In this document: positions 1 through 7,867 of the stretch, piece by piece
How the letters are laid out: the number at the start of each line of letters is the position of its first letter
Numbering within the stretch: the stretch's first letter is position 1
Assembly (NCBI GenBank): GCA_947441325.1
Contig: CANETR010000047.1
Coordinates: 1-9,376, forward strand
Length of the DNA: 9,376 nucleotides
Direction: 5' to 3'
Source: Saprospiraceae bacterium
Lineage (GTDB): Bacteria; Bacteroidota; Bacteroidia; Chitinophagales; Saprospiraceae
The notes under the pieces: model-generated
Database searches by the model: none
What the model was told of the DNA's origin: nothing
Seen by the model: the letters and a program-made list of their open reading frames with translations, nothing else
Made by a program: the position numbers and the translations under genes

Positions 1-797
1 CCCGCCGTAACCATGGTTGCAGCATGAATAAGCGCAGAAACAGGTGTTGGACCTGCCATAGCATCGGGTAGCCAGGTAAGAAGTGGAACTTGAGCGCTTT
101 TACCGGTGGCAGCAAAGAATAATGAGAGGGTGAGCGCTATCATGAAACTGCTTGGGACTTCAAAGCCCTCTGCACTTACAATTTTATAAATTTCGGTGTA
201 CTCGAGCGTTCCAAACTGATTAATGAATAGAAAAAGTGCCACAAGTAAACCCATATCTCCTATTCTATTCATTATAAAGGCCTTTCTTGCAGCCATGCTA
301 TTGGCAAATCCGGTTTCAGGATCTGAATAATTAAATCCAATAAGCAAAAACGAACAGATTCCTACGCCCTCCCAACCAAAGAATAACATAAAGTAATTAC
401 TGCCCAGGACCAATAGTAGCATGGAGAATACAAAAAGGTTCAGGTAGGTGAAGAACTTATAATAATCTTCTTTTTCGGTTATATAAGCCGTTGAAAACAA
501 ATGTATCAATGCACCAACTCCCGTGATAATCATAGTCATCCAAACAGAGAGTGCATCGACGTAAAAACTCGCGTTAATACTTGTTTCCCTAATCTTTAAT
601 AGCGTAAAAAGCGTTATCTTTTGAGCAGATTCAAAGTTAAAAAACAAAATTAGCGATAGCCCAAATGCCGCAAAAACAACTGAGCAGGCGAGTATAGCAA
701 TTAGCTTAGTAGGTAAAATATTGCCGATAGTGCCATTAATAATAGCTGCCACTAAAGGCATCAGCATCATTAGACCAATTATTAGTTCTGTTGACAT
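1..797 (-). CDS. nuoL: NADH-quinone oxidoreductase subunit L, N-terminal 265 residues (3' end outside window)
   Basis: Antiporter-like proton-pumping subunit of the complex I membrane arm. The reading frame is open from an ATG at 797 to the left edge, giving 265 complete codons, and the family is usually 600 or more residues, so over half is missing. The visible part has several hydrophobic helices and the family's key residues: E143 in GWEGVG, D181 in NRIGD, K233 in TGKSAQ, and H258 in SALIHAAT, within the hallmark stretch DAMAGPTPVSALIHAATMVT. These match the E. coli proton-channel positions E144, D178, K229 and H254. The start is supported by an AAGGA Shine-Dalgarno at 805-809, 7 nt before the ATG. 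It begins 4 bp after the nuoK stop. No frameshift is seen; the truncation is only the window edge. Homology to NuoM/NuoN and Mrp antiporters exists, but position after nuoK and the motifs fit NuoL. Confidence 0.97.
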   Translation of the reverse strand, partial: MSTELIIGLMMLMPLVAAIINGTIGNILPTKLIAILACSVVFAAFGLSLILFFNFESAQKITLFTLLKIRETSINASFYVDALSVWMTMIITGVGALIHLFSTAYITEKEDYYKFFTYLNLFVFSMLLLVLGSNYFMLFFGWEGVGICSFLLIGFNYSDPETGFANSMAARKAFIMNRIGDMGLLVALFLFINQFGTLEYTEIYKIVSAEGFEVPSSFMIALTLSLFFAATGKSAQVPLLTWLPDAMAGPTPVSALIHAATMVTA

Positions 798-801
798 CAG
801 A

Positions 802-1095
802 TTATCCTTTTAAATTGTTAAATAAACTGATATCGGTCGTTTTGAGGTAGCGATATGCCATAATAATAATGGAAAGTCCAACTGTCGCCTCGGCAGCTGC
901 GACAACCACCGTAAAAAAGACAAAAATTTGAGGGTCGGAACTGCCATAATAAGCAGAAAAAGCCACTAGTAAAAGATTTACTGAATTGAGCATCAATTCG
1001 ATACACATCAGTAAGACAATCATATTTTTCCTGATCAGCATACCAAAGGCTCCGATAGAAAAAAGTATGATACAAAGTATAAGATAATAATCCAT
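802..1095 (-). CDS. nuoK: NADH-quinone oxidoreductase subunit K
   Basis: Small membrane-arm subunit (ND4L homologue) that carries part of the hydrophilic proton axis. At 97 residues it is close to the usual ~100. Three hydrophobic helices are visible at about residues 3-20, 26-48 and 57-81. The two essential membrane glutamates are present: E33 in [11 protein letters not shown] and E69 in [11 protein letters not shown], corresponding to E36 and E72 of E. coli NuoK. The start is ATG at 1095, preceded by an A-rich leader without a Shine-Dalgarno. It lies 35 bp after nuoJ and 4 bp before nuoL. Confidence 0.98.
   Translation of the reverse strand: MDYYLILCIILFSIGAFGMLIRKNMIVLLMCIELMLNSVNLLLVAFSAYYGSSDPQIFVFFTVVVAAAEATVGLSIIIMAYRYLKTTDISLFNNLKG
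805..809 (-). promoter_or_regulatory. Shine-Dalgarno AAGGA for nuoL
   Basis: AAGGA on the minus strand, 7 nt before the nuoL ATG at 797, formed by the last codons of nuoK. It supports the chosen nuoL start. Confidence 0.6.
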
Positions 1096-1130
1096 GGTTT
1101 TAGCGGGCAGTTTTAATTGCCAAAAGTTTT

Positions 1131-1634
1131 TTATTCGATAATCTCTTTTTCTTTTTTGGCCAGCATCAAAGCTCCAACCATTGCTGATATAAAGAGTATG
1201 GAAGATATTTCAAAAGGTACCAGATATTTCGAAAACAGGGTCTCTCCCAATACCTTTACGTAACCAATATCGGTTCTTACCCCTTCAATTGGTTTAAAAT
1301 CAATACTGTCTTTGAGCGCTGCAATCAAAATTATGAGGAATAAACCACCTATGACGACTGAACTTATTTTGAGCATATAGGCGGTCTTCTGTATTTTATC
1401 CTGACTTAAATTGAGTAACATGAGGACAAAAAGGAAAAGTACCATAATTGCTCCGGCATAAACAATAATGTTTACGATAGCCAGGAATTGTGCATTTAGC
1501 AAAATATAATGACAAGAAATCAGAAAAAATGTGGCCACCAGAAAAAGTACGCTTCTGATTGGGTGTTTGCTGAGTACAACCATCAGCGCGGTGCCGATAG
1601 TAAGTCCTCCCAGTATCCAAATAAGTATATCCAT
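1131..1634 (-). CDS. nuoJ: NADH-quinone oxidoreductase subunit J
   Basis: Membrane-arm subunit (ND6 homologue) beside NuoH and NuoK. It has 167 residues with five predicted hydrophobic segments, at about 3-20, 27-47, 51-76, 87-106 and 138-158. The most conserved family segment is the third helix, [20 protein letters not shown] around residues 54-72, with Y59 and the YAGAI motif where known structures show a pi-bulge. The end of the protein is charged (KKEKEIIE), typical of a cytoplasmic tail. The ATG at 1634 is 5 bp after the nuoI stop, suggesting translational coupling; the only purine-rich stretch upstream lies too far inside nuoI to act as a normal ribosome binding site. Slightly shorter than E. 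coli NuoJ (184). Confidence 0.97.
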   Translation of the reverse strand: MDILIWILGGLTIGTALMVVLSKHPIRSVLFLVATFFLISCHYILLNAQFLAIVNIIVYAGAIMVLFLFVLMLLNLSQDKIQKTAYMLKISSVVIGGLFLIILIAALKDSIDFKPIEGVRTDIGYVKVLGETLFSKYLVPFEISSILFISAMVGALMLAKKEKEIIE

Positions 1635-1639
1635 ATCAG

Positions 1640-2179
1640 TTATTTAGTTCTTCTTCCGCTGTTTTGTCTTTTGGTTATATCGATCCGATTATCGAGCGGT
1701 TCTACCAATTGATCTTTTCCGTAAATAAATTCTCCTCTAGCAAATTCGGTAGGTACAATTCTGTCTGTCAAGAAGATAGCTTCTTTAGGGCAGGCTTCTT
1801 CGCACAAACCACAAAAAATACAGCGCAGCATATTTATTTCATAAACAGCAGCATATTTTTCTTCTCTGTACAAATGCATTTCGCTCTTTTTACGCTCTGC
1901 CGCAATCATGGTGATGGCCTCTGCAGGACATGCAACGGCACAAAGCCCACAAGCAGTACAGTTTTCACGGCCTTGTTCATCTCTTTTGAGCACATGCATA
2001 CCACGGTAAACAGGTGCAAAAGGTCTTAATTGTTCAGGATATTTTACGGTGTTTCCACGACGCATCAGATGCTTGAAGGTAATCACCATGCCACCAACAA
2101 TTGCAGGAAGATAAATCTTCTCCATAAAAGTCATGGGTTTATCTGATACTACCTTTTTTCTATTTGTTAATGTGAGCAT
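1640..2179 (-). CDS. nuoI: NADH-quinone oxidoreductase subunit I, 2x[4Fe-4S] ferredoxin-type
   Basis: Peripheral-arm subunit carrying clusters N6a and N6b, which pass electrons from the NuoG clusters toward N2 in NuoB. It has 179 residues. Two ferredoxin motifs are complete: C74, C77, C80 with C84 (CTACGLCAVACP) and C120, C123, C126 with C130 (CIFCGLCEEACP). In these folds the last cysteine of each motif ligates the other cluster. An amphipathic segment around residues 20-40 precedes them and probably lies on the membrane surface, as in other NuoI proteins. The tail after residue 160 is basic (KRQNSGRRTK) and poorly conserved. The ATG at 2179 has no Shine-Dalgarno and lies 26 bp after nuoH. 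Confidence 0.98.
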   Translation of the reverse strand: MLTLTNRKKVVSDKPMTFMEKIYLPAIVGGMVITFKHLMRRGNTVKYPEQLRPFAPVYRGMHVLKRDEQGRENCTACGLCAVACPAEAITMIAAERKKSEMHLYREEKYAAVYEINMLRCIFCGLCEEACPKEAIFLTDRIVPTEFARGEFIYGKDQLVEPLDNRIDITKRQNSGRRTK

Positions 2180-2205
2180 AATCGTTTAATCAAATTTTAC
2201 TATTT

Positions 2206-3234
2206 TCAGAACCATCCCTGATACAAGGCTATGGCGAAACCTGTAATGAGCATATTGATAATAGAAATAGGGATAAGTGCCTTCCACCCAAGATGCATCA
2301 GTTGATCGAAGCGAAAACGGGGCAAGGTCCAACGGATCCAGAAAAACAGAAAAATGAAAAAGAATATTTTTGTAAAGAATACCAAAATTCCTAGAATTGC
2401 CAGTGTATTACCGCTGAAATAATCCATTCCGGGGAAATTAAATCCGCCAAAAAAGAGAATAGCTATGAGCGCAGATGAAATAAACATTGCTACATATTCA
2501 GAGAACATGTACAATCCTAGTTTCATGGAGCTGTATTCGGTATGATACCCTCCTATTAATTCAGATTCGCATTCGGGTAAATCGAAAGGTGCGCGGTTTG
2601 TTTCGGCCAAGGCACAGGTAAAAAAGACAAGAAAACAGACTGGTTGATAGAATATATTCCAGTTCATGCCATGCTGTTTTGCAATAATATCATTCAGGCT
2701 GAGGCTACCGGTCATCATTATGATAGTAATGGCAGAAATGCCCATTGCCAATTCGTATGAAATCATTTGTGAAGAGGCACGTACTGCACCAAAAAGTGAG
2801 TATTTATTATTAGAAGCCCAACCACCAATCATAATTCCATAAACACCGACCGAGATAACACCAAAAATGAATAGAATCCCGTAATCAAAATCAGTTACTT
2901 GCAGGGCAATTGTTTTACCAAAAAGTTCTAAAGGCGGTCCCCAGGGAATTACCACACTTGGGATGAGCGCAACAAACATTGTGATACCAGGACCAAGGAT
3001 AAAAAGCCATTTATCGGCATGTTTAGGTATAAAGTCTTCTTTCATAAACATTTTTACACCATCGGCAATGGGCTGTAAAAGTCCAAAGGGGCCTGCACGA
3101 TCGGGTCCAATTCTATCTTGGAACCAGGCGGCTACCTTTCGTTCGAAATAAGTGGCATAGGCAGCCACCCCAAGCGAAATAATGAAGATGATGAAAACCA
3201 GTAAAAACTTTTCTATGATAAAGGATAATTCCAT
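2206..3234 (-). CDS. nuoH: NADH-quinone oxidoreductase subunit H
   Basis: Membrane subunit (ND1 homologue) that forms the floor of the quinone chamber and links the peripheral arm to the proton pumps. It has 342 residues against 325 in E. coli and about eight hydrophobic helices. Conserved blocks seen: ERK at 31-33; GPDRAGPFGLLQPIADGVK at 43-61; the GGWASNNKYSLFGAVR block at 137-152 followed by E161; the acidic quinone-chamber loop AETNRAPFDLPECESELIGG at 210-229 followed by YHTEYS; and RWTLPRFRFDQLMHLGWK at 301-318. The ATG shares its A with the nuoG stop in a TAATG arrangement, so the two are probably translationally coupled. nuoI follows after 26 bp. No missing key residue was noticed. Confidence 0.98.
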   Translation of the reverse strand: MELSFIIEKFLLVFIIFIISLGVAAYATYFERKVAAWFQDRIGPDRAGPFGLLQPIADGVKMFMKEDFIPKHADKWLFILGPGITMFVALIPSVVIPWGPPLELFGKTIALQVTDFDYGILFIFGVISVGVYGIMIGGWASNNKYSLFGAVRASSQMISYELAMGISAITIIMMTGSLSLNDIIAKQHGMNWNIFYQPVCFLVFFTCALAETNRAPFDLPECESELIGGYHTEYSSMKLGLYMFSEYVAMFISSALIAILFFGGFNFPGMDYFSGNTLAILGILVFFTKIFFFIFLFFWIRWTLPRFRFDQLMHLGWKALIPISIINMLITGFAIALYQGWF

Positions 3235-4196
3235 TACTCAATTTTTTTGGGTTGATTTCCGATTTTGGTTTCGTACTTACCTTGAGAAATAACAGAGTGT
3301 CTATCCACTTCTCTTGGTCCAATGATATTCCATTGAGATTTATCTTTCTTCTCGAAACGACATTCATCACAGATCCAGGCAGTTTTATCATCGATGGTCT
3401 CTACCTCATCGTAGTGATCTTTTCTTGTAGTGACCCTGTAGATTTCATCGCCGAACATCCAAAGGACAGCTTTTCCAGCGCATTTGGAGCAGGAACATTC
3501 TGCTTCCATAGGTTTCAGAAACCAAACCCTGCTTTTGAACCTCGCAGTTCTGTCGGTGAGTGCGCCTACGGGACAAACATCAATCACATTGCCGATAAAA
3601 TCTGTATCGAGCGCATTTTCGATATAGGTGCTAATTTCAGCATGTTCGCCACGGTAAAGCACTCCATGAACACGGTCTTCGGTAAGCTGATTGGCTACTT
3701 GCACACAGCGGTAACAAAGAATGCAGCGATTCATGTGCAGCTTAATATTTTCCCCAATTTCGATTGGTTCAAAAGTTCTGCGCTCTTCCTCGTACCTGGT
3801 TTTTTGAGCACCATGTTCGTAGGCAAGGTCTTGTAAGTGACATTCGCCGGCCTGATCGCAAACCGGGCAGTCGAGCGGATGATTGATGAGCAAAAATTCA
3901 ACAATACCGCCTCTGTTTTCAAAAACGCGTTCACTGGTGGAGTTTTTCACCACCATACCGTCCATACAATTTGTCGAACAGGATGGAACCAGCTTGGGCA
4001 TTGGTGTTGGGTTTGCGGCTGAGCCTGATGTTACCTCTACAAGACAGGTGCGGCATTTCCCGCCAGTACCCGGAAGTTTACTATAATAACACATAGCCGG
4101 GGGAACGATTTCTCCACCCACCTTGCGGGCAGCATTCAAAATCGTTGTTCCTGGTTCTACCTCGATTTCAATATCATCGATTGTAACTTTTATCAT
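3234..4196 (-). CDS. nuoG: NADH-quinone oxidoreductase subunit G, short form (iron-sulfur part only)
   Basis: Iron-sulfur subunit of the NADH module. At 320 residues it is well under half the usual 680-900, because the C-terminal molybdopterin-oxidoreductase-like domain is absent. Ligands seen: [2Fe-2S] N1b with C36, C48, C51 and C73; N5 with H106, C110, C113 and C119 (HPLDCPVCDQAGEC); and N4 with C158, C161, C164 and C208 (CILCYRC, DVCPVGAL). After these comes a cysteine-rich tail with C234, C236, C239, C276 and C279. Its WICDECRF end resembles the WICD region around the last N7 ligand in Thermus Nqo3, but the spacing is altered. The stop is immediately followed by nuoH (TAATG), so there is no room for a displaced domain and this is not a frameshift product. 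ATG at 4196, no Shine-Dalgarno, 36 bp after nuoF. I recall short NuoG annotations in other Bacteroidota, so it is probably a lineage trait. Confidence 0.93.
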   Translation of the reverse strand: MIKVTIDDIEIEVEPGTTILNAARKVGGEIVPPAMCYYSKLPGTGGKCRTCLVEVTSGSAANPTPMPKLVPSCSTNCMDGMVVKNSTSERVFENRGGIVEFLLINHPLDCPVCDQAGECHLQDLAYEHGAQKTRYEEERRTFEPIEIGENIKLHMNRCILCYRCVQVANQLTEDRVHGVLYRGEHAEISTYIENALDTDFIGNVIDVCPVGALTDRTARFKSRVWFLKPMEAECSCSKCAGKAVLWMFGDEIYRVTTRKDHYDEVETIDDKTAWICDECRFEKKDKSQWNIIGPREVDRHSVISQGKYETKIGNQPKKIE

Positions 4197-4232
4197 TGCT
4201 CTAAATCAGTTGTTTGATTTTATTTATAAAAC

Positions 4233-5582
4233 TTAAGCAAGGCTTGTTGATTTTTCCTGAATCAGTCCGTAATTTCTCTTTTGAGATATTTCTCTTTCAT
4301 TTACATGCCACTCGAATTCATCTCTAAAATGACGAATTGCAGCTGCTACTGGCCATGCAGCAGCGTCTCCCAAAGGACAGATGGTATTACCTTCAATTTT
4401 TTTATTGATATCTGCCAGGAGGTCGATGTCGCGCATATTTCCCTGTCCGTGTTCGAGTCTGTTCAATACCTTTTCCATCCAACCGGTTCCTTCACGACAG
4501 GGTGAACATTGTCCGCAGGATTCGTGCGCATAAAAACGAGCAAAATTCCAGGTATTACGAACAACACATTGGTCTTCATCGAAAACAATAAATCCGCCAG
4601 AACCTAACATGGAGCCGCTTTTAAAACCACCGTCGGCAAGGCTCTCATAGGTCATGAGTCTATCCAGCCCAGCTTCTGTTTTACATACGAGATAATGTGG
4701 AAGAATTGGAACGGATGAACCTCCGGGCACACAGGCCTTCAGTTTTTTTCCATTGGCAATGCCACGGCAATAATTATCACCATAGATGAATTCCTCAACA
4801 CTAAGCCCCATTTCTATTTCATAGACACCCGGTCTTACCAGATTACCACAAGCCGAAATAAGTTTTGTCCCTGTGCTTTTGCCGATTCCAATACTTGCAT
4901 AGTGTTCACCGCCATGATTGACAATTGGCACAACTGCTGCGATGGTTTCGACATTATTTACTACTGTAGGGCAATCCCAAAGACCTTTTACCGCCGGGAA
5001 TGGCGGTTTCATGCGCGGATTGCCTCTTTTGCCTTCCAATGATTCGAGCAGAGCAGTTTCCTCTCCGCAGATATAGGCACCTCCACCGGGAGTCACCACC
5101 AGTTCTAGGTCATAACCCGAACCTAAAATATTTTTTCCTAAAAATCCATGCTGATGTGCCTCGGCAATTGCTTTTTGCAGAATTTGAAGAATCCACATGT
5201 ACTCACCACGAATGTAAATGAATGACTGATTGGCGCCAAGTGCATAACTCGCCGTAATCATACCCTCAATGAGCAGATGCGGAATTTTTTCCATCAGGTA
5301 ACGGTCCTTGAAAGTTCCGGGCTCTGATTCATCGGCATTACAAACCAGATAACGCGGAACGCCATCGGGTTTTGCCAAAAAAGACCATTTCATACCGGTT
5401 GAGAAACCAGCTCCTCCCCTTCCTCTCAGACCCGATTTTTTCACCTCTTCCACCACTGCATCTGGCGACATTGTTTTCAATGCCTTTTCAACAGAGGCAT
5501 AGCCACCGCTTTTGCGATAGACCTCAAAAGTTTCGATTCCGGGAATCTCTATATTTTCAAGCAGCAGTTTTTTTCCTGACAT
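4233..5582 (-). CDS. nuoF: NADH-quinone oxidoreductase subunit F (NADH/FMN-binding)
   Basis: Catalytic subunit that oxidises NADH through FMN and passes electrons to [4Fe-4S] cluster N3. It has 449 residues (E. coli 445). The glycine-rich flavin-site motif SGLRGRGGAGFSTGMKW is at 50-66, followed by CNADESEPGTFKDR at 81-94, then GGGAYICGEETALLESLEG at 167-184 for nucleotide and FMN binding, and RGNPRMKPPFPA at 186-197. The N3 ligands are C356, C359, C362 (ESCGQCSPCREG) and C402 (ICPLGDAAAWP). All expected residues are present. The ATG at 5582 is 6 bp after the nuoE stop, with an A-rich leader and no Shine-Dalgarno. NAD-reducing hydrogenases and formate dehydrogenases have related subunits, but the surrounding complete nuo order settles the assignment. 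Confidence 0.98.
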   Translation of the reverse strand: MSGKKLLLENIEIPGIETFEVYRKSGGYASVEKALKTMSPDAVVEEVKKSGLRGRGGAGFSTGMKWSFLAKPDGVPRYLVCNADESEPGTFKDRYLMEKIPHLLIEGMITASYALGANQSFIYIRGEYMWILQILQKAIAEAHQHGFLGKNILGSGYDLELVVTPGGGAYICGEETALLESLEGKRGNPRMKPPFPAVKGLWDCPTVVNNVETIAAVVPIVNHGGEHYASIGIGKSTGTKLISACGNLVRPGVYEIEMGLSVEEFIYGDNYCRGIANGKKLKACVPGGSSVPILPHYLVCKTEAGLDRLMTYESLADGGFKSGSMLGSGGFIVFDEDQCVVRNTWNFARFYAHESCGQCSPCREGTGWMEKVLNRLEHGQGNMRDIDLLADINKKIEGNTICPLGDAAAWPVAAAIRHFRDEFEWHVNEREISQKRNYGLIQEKSTSLA

Positions 5583-5588
5583 TGCTAT

Positions 5589-6116
5589 TTATTTTGCTTC
5601 ATTTCTAAATTGTTCAATCAGCTCATCCACTTTTTCTGTCGTGAGATGCTCATAATTTTTACCCTTGCACTGAAACATGGGACCATAACCGCAGGCGCCC
5701 ATACATTCTACAGTTTTTAATGTAAAAAGTCCGTCTGCACTGGTTTCTCCAACTTTTATATCCAATTTTTTCTCGATATGCTCAATGATTTTGTCGCTTC
5801 CGACCAACATACAGGGACCGGTACGACAAACTTCCCAAACATGTTTACCTACTGGTTCGATATGAAACATGGTATAAAAGGTAGCCACTTCATACACTTC
5901 GATGGGTTTGACACCCAAAATAGCTGCCACCTGATCCATTGCATTGATACTCAACCAGCCGTTTTCTTCCTGAACTAAGTGCAAAATTGCCAGAATGGCA
6001 CTTTTATGCTTTCCCTCGGGATATTGGGCAATAAATTCATTGACCTTGGCCAATGATTCTGGTGAAAACTCGAACTTTTCGGAATATTTGTTGGATGTAT
6101 CTGTATTTGTTTTCAT
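5589..6116 (-). CDS. nuoE: NADH-quinone oxidoreductase subunit E, [2Fe-2S] N1a
   Basis: Thioredoxin-like [2Fe-2S] subunit that partners NuoF; its N1a cluster lies close to FMN, off the main electron path. It has 175 residues, close to the 166 of E. coli. The four ligands have the family spacing: C97 and C102 (VCRTGPC), and C138 and C142 (VECMGACGYGPM). The N-terminal helical part (residues 18-88) includes the typical sequence GVKPIEVYEVATFYTMF. The first ~15 residues are polar and unconserved. The ATG at 6116 is one base after the nuoD stop (TAA-T-ATG), which implies coupled translation. No anomaly seen. Confidence 0.97.
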   Translation of the reverse strand: MKTNTDTSNKYSEKFEFSPESLAKVNEFIAQYPEGKHKSAILAILHLVQEENGWLSINAMDQVAAILGVKPIEVYEVATFYTMFHIEPVGKHVWEVCRTGPCMLVGSDKIIEHIEKKLDIKVGETSADGLFTLKTVECMGACGYGPMFQCKGKNYEHLTTEKVDELIEQFRNEAK

Positions 6117-6117
6117 A

Positions 6118-7341
6118 TTAAGCGTCTAATTCTCCGGCAATTACGTTCAAAGAACTCAATGTAAGTACAGCATCGCTGATGCCCTGACCTGTAATCATTT
6201 CAGGATATGCCTGATAATAAATAAAGCAGGGTCGGCGGAACTGCAATCGGTAAGGGGCACGTCCACCATCGCTGATGAGGTAGTAACCAAGTTCACCATT
6301 GCCTCCTTCCACACAGTGATAGACCTCTCCTGCAGGTATCTTGGTCTCTCCCATTACAATTTTGAAATGGTAGATAAGTGCTTCCATGTTATTATAAACC
6401 TCCGATTTAGGTGGCAAATAAAAATCTGGTACATCTGCTTTGTATGAGCCCTCTGGCATATTGCTGCAAGCCTGCTCAATGATGCGCAAACTCTGTCTGA
6501 TTTCTTCCTGACGGACCATAAAACGGTCGTATGTATCGCCATTCACACCCACTGGTAAAATAAAATCGAAATCTTCGTAAGAGGAATAAGGACTGATGAC
6601 TCTCACATCATAATCAACACCGGCAGCTCTTAGGTTTGGTCCGGTAAAACCATAATCCATGGCTCTTTCTGCTGAAATTGGACCAACGCCTCTGGTGCGG
6701 TCCATAAAGATGCGGTTTCTTGAAAGCAGTGAATCGAACTGCCCAAAAATCTTAGGAAACTCCTTCAGAAAAGTTTTGAGTTTGCTATGGAAGGCCGGTG
6801 AAAAATCACGTTCAAAACCGCCAATGCGGCCTATATTTGTTGTCAGTCGAGCGCCGCAGACTTCCTCGTACAATTCATAAATTTTTTCGCGCTCCTGAAA
6901 CATATAGGTAAATCCTGTAAGTGCTCCTGTATCAACACCCACTACAGAATTACAGATAAGATGGTCGGCTACACGAGCCAGTTCCATGATTATAACCCGC
7001 ATATAATCTACTCTTTTGGGCACATCGGCACCAATGAGTTTTTCGACAGTCATGTGCCAGCCTATATTATTGATAGGCGAAGAGCAATAGTTGAGTCGGT
7101 CAGTTATCGGAGTAATCTGATTATAAGGTCTTCTTTCTGCCAGTTTTTCAAAAGCACGGTGAATGTAGCCAACTGTCTGTTCGGAAGAAAGAATTTTCTC
7201 CCCGTTCACTTTCAGGATATTCTGAAAAATCCCATGTGTTGCCGGGTGGGTAGGACCAAAATTTATGGTTGCAATATCGCCATCGATGCTATCGACAGTC
7301 ATATATTCTTTGTACTTCAAATCTTTGCTTAACTCTTCCAT
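6118..7341 (-). CDS. nuoD: NADH-quinone oxidoreductase subunit D (quinone-site subunit)
   Basis: 49-kDa-type subunit that forms the quinone-reduction site with NuoB at the peripheral-arm/membrane junction; evolutionarily related to the large subunit of NiFe hydrogenases. From ATG 7341 it has 407 residues. The quinone-site loop FGPTHPATHG is at 28-37 with H32 and H36, and Y85 (RLNYCSSP) matches the Thermus Nqo4 quinone-binding tyrosine Y87. Other conserved blocks include GYIHRAFEKLAERRPY, GFTYMFQEREKIYELYE and GGNGELGYYL. I chose ATG 7341 over an in-frame ATG at 7404. The downstream start sits one base after the nuoC stop (TAG-T-ATG), avoids a 62-bp overlap, and gives the usual N-terminal length before the FGPTHP motif. 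The 21 extra residues of the longer form look unconserved. It is not fused to nuoC, unlike E. coli. Confidence 0.95.
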   Translation of the reverse strand: MEELSKDLKYKEYMTVDSIDGDIATINFGPTHPATHGIFQNILKVNGEKILSSEQTVGYIHRAFEKLAERRPYNQITPITDRLNYCSSPINNIGWHMTVEKLIGADVPKRVDYMRVIIMELARVADHLICNSVVGVDTGALTGFTYMFQEREKIYELYEEVCGARLTTNIGRIGGFERDFSPAFHSKLKTFLKEFPKIFGQFDSLLSRNRIFMDRTRGVGPISAERAMDYGFTGPNLRAAGVDYDVRVISPYSSYEDFDFILPVGVNGDTYDRFMVRQEEIRQSLRIIEQACSNMPEGSYKADVPDFYLPPKSEVYNNMEALIYHFKIVMGETKIPAGEVYHCVEGGNGELGYYLISDGGRAPYRLQFRRPCFIYYQAYPEMITGQGISDAVLTLSSLNVIAGELDA

Positions 7342-7342
7342 A

Positions 7343-7867
7343 CTAGCTTTCACTGTTTTTGAATCGCCCGAAATATCTGTCGTCTTTATCTTCACGGGTG
7401 GCATCCTCCAATTGGTATTCCTTTCTAAGCGGGAAATAATCCATAGAATCTTCGTTGAGGATTCTCCTTAAGTTTTTATGCCCTTCGAAAATTACTCCGT
7501 AAAAATCGTAGGTTTCTCTTTCCATCCAGTCGGCACATGGAAAAATGTCCATTACCGAACTGATATTCGGATAATCGATTGGAAGAAAGGCTTTGATTCT
7601 GATTCTTATATTCTTGGTCCAGCTATGCAAATGATATACTACAGCAAGCTCTCTGCCTGCATTGTCAGGATAATGAACCGCTCCGATCAGGGTAAGGAAA
7701 TTAATAGCAAAACGACTGTCGGATTTCAGAAATTTTAAAATATCATGCAGTTTCGATGGCTCAATTTCAATATTTGGAACATCAAAAGCATCTTCAGAAC
7801 CCAATACAGCATTGGGAAAATTATCCTGAAGATATTGTACAATTTCTTCTTTATACTCCCTGTTCAT
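7343..7867 (-). CDS. nuoC: NADH-quinone oxidoreductase subunit C
   Basis: 30-kDa-type peripheral-arm subunit with no cofactor, stabilising NuoD and NuoI. It has 174 residues. The family signature is clear at residues 114-138: WMERETYDFYGVIFEGHKNL, then RRIL, followed by DYFPLRKEY at 143-151. The N-terminal half shows the usual alpha/beta domain with DIL...FAINFLTLIGAVHYP. The start at ATG 7867 overlaps the end of nuoB by 17 bp. No other in-frame ATG occurs before residue 106, so the overlap is probably real. It is encoded separately from nuoD. Confidence 0.97.
   Translation of the reverse strand: MNREYKEEIVQYLQDNFPNAVLGSEDAFDVPNIEIEPSKLHDILKFLKSDSRFAINFLTLIGAVHYPDNAGRELAVVYHLHSWTKNIRIRIKAFLPIDYPNISSVMDIFPCADWMERETYDFYGVIFEGHKNLRRILNEDSMDYFPLRKEYQLEDATREDKDDRYFGRFKNSES

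Noticed and set aside
3234..4196. NuoG as a frameshifted or interrupted pseudogene
   Set aside because: The stop codon shares a base with the nuoH start, so no displaced C-terminal sequence exists downstream, and all N1b, N4 and N5 ligands are intact.
4197..4232. An internal promoter or terminator in the nuoF-nuoG gap
   Set aside because: The 36-bp gap is AT-rich but has no TAnnTTTG motif and no convincing hairpin with a T-run.
5372..5608. Plus-strand open frames of 60-194 codons across the window, such as this one and 3252-3836
   Set aside because: All lie antisense to strongly conserved nuo genes and encode no recognisable domain; they are by-products of the coding strand.
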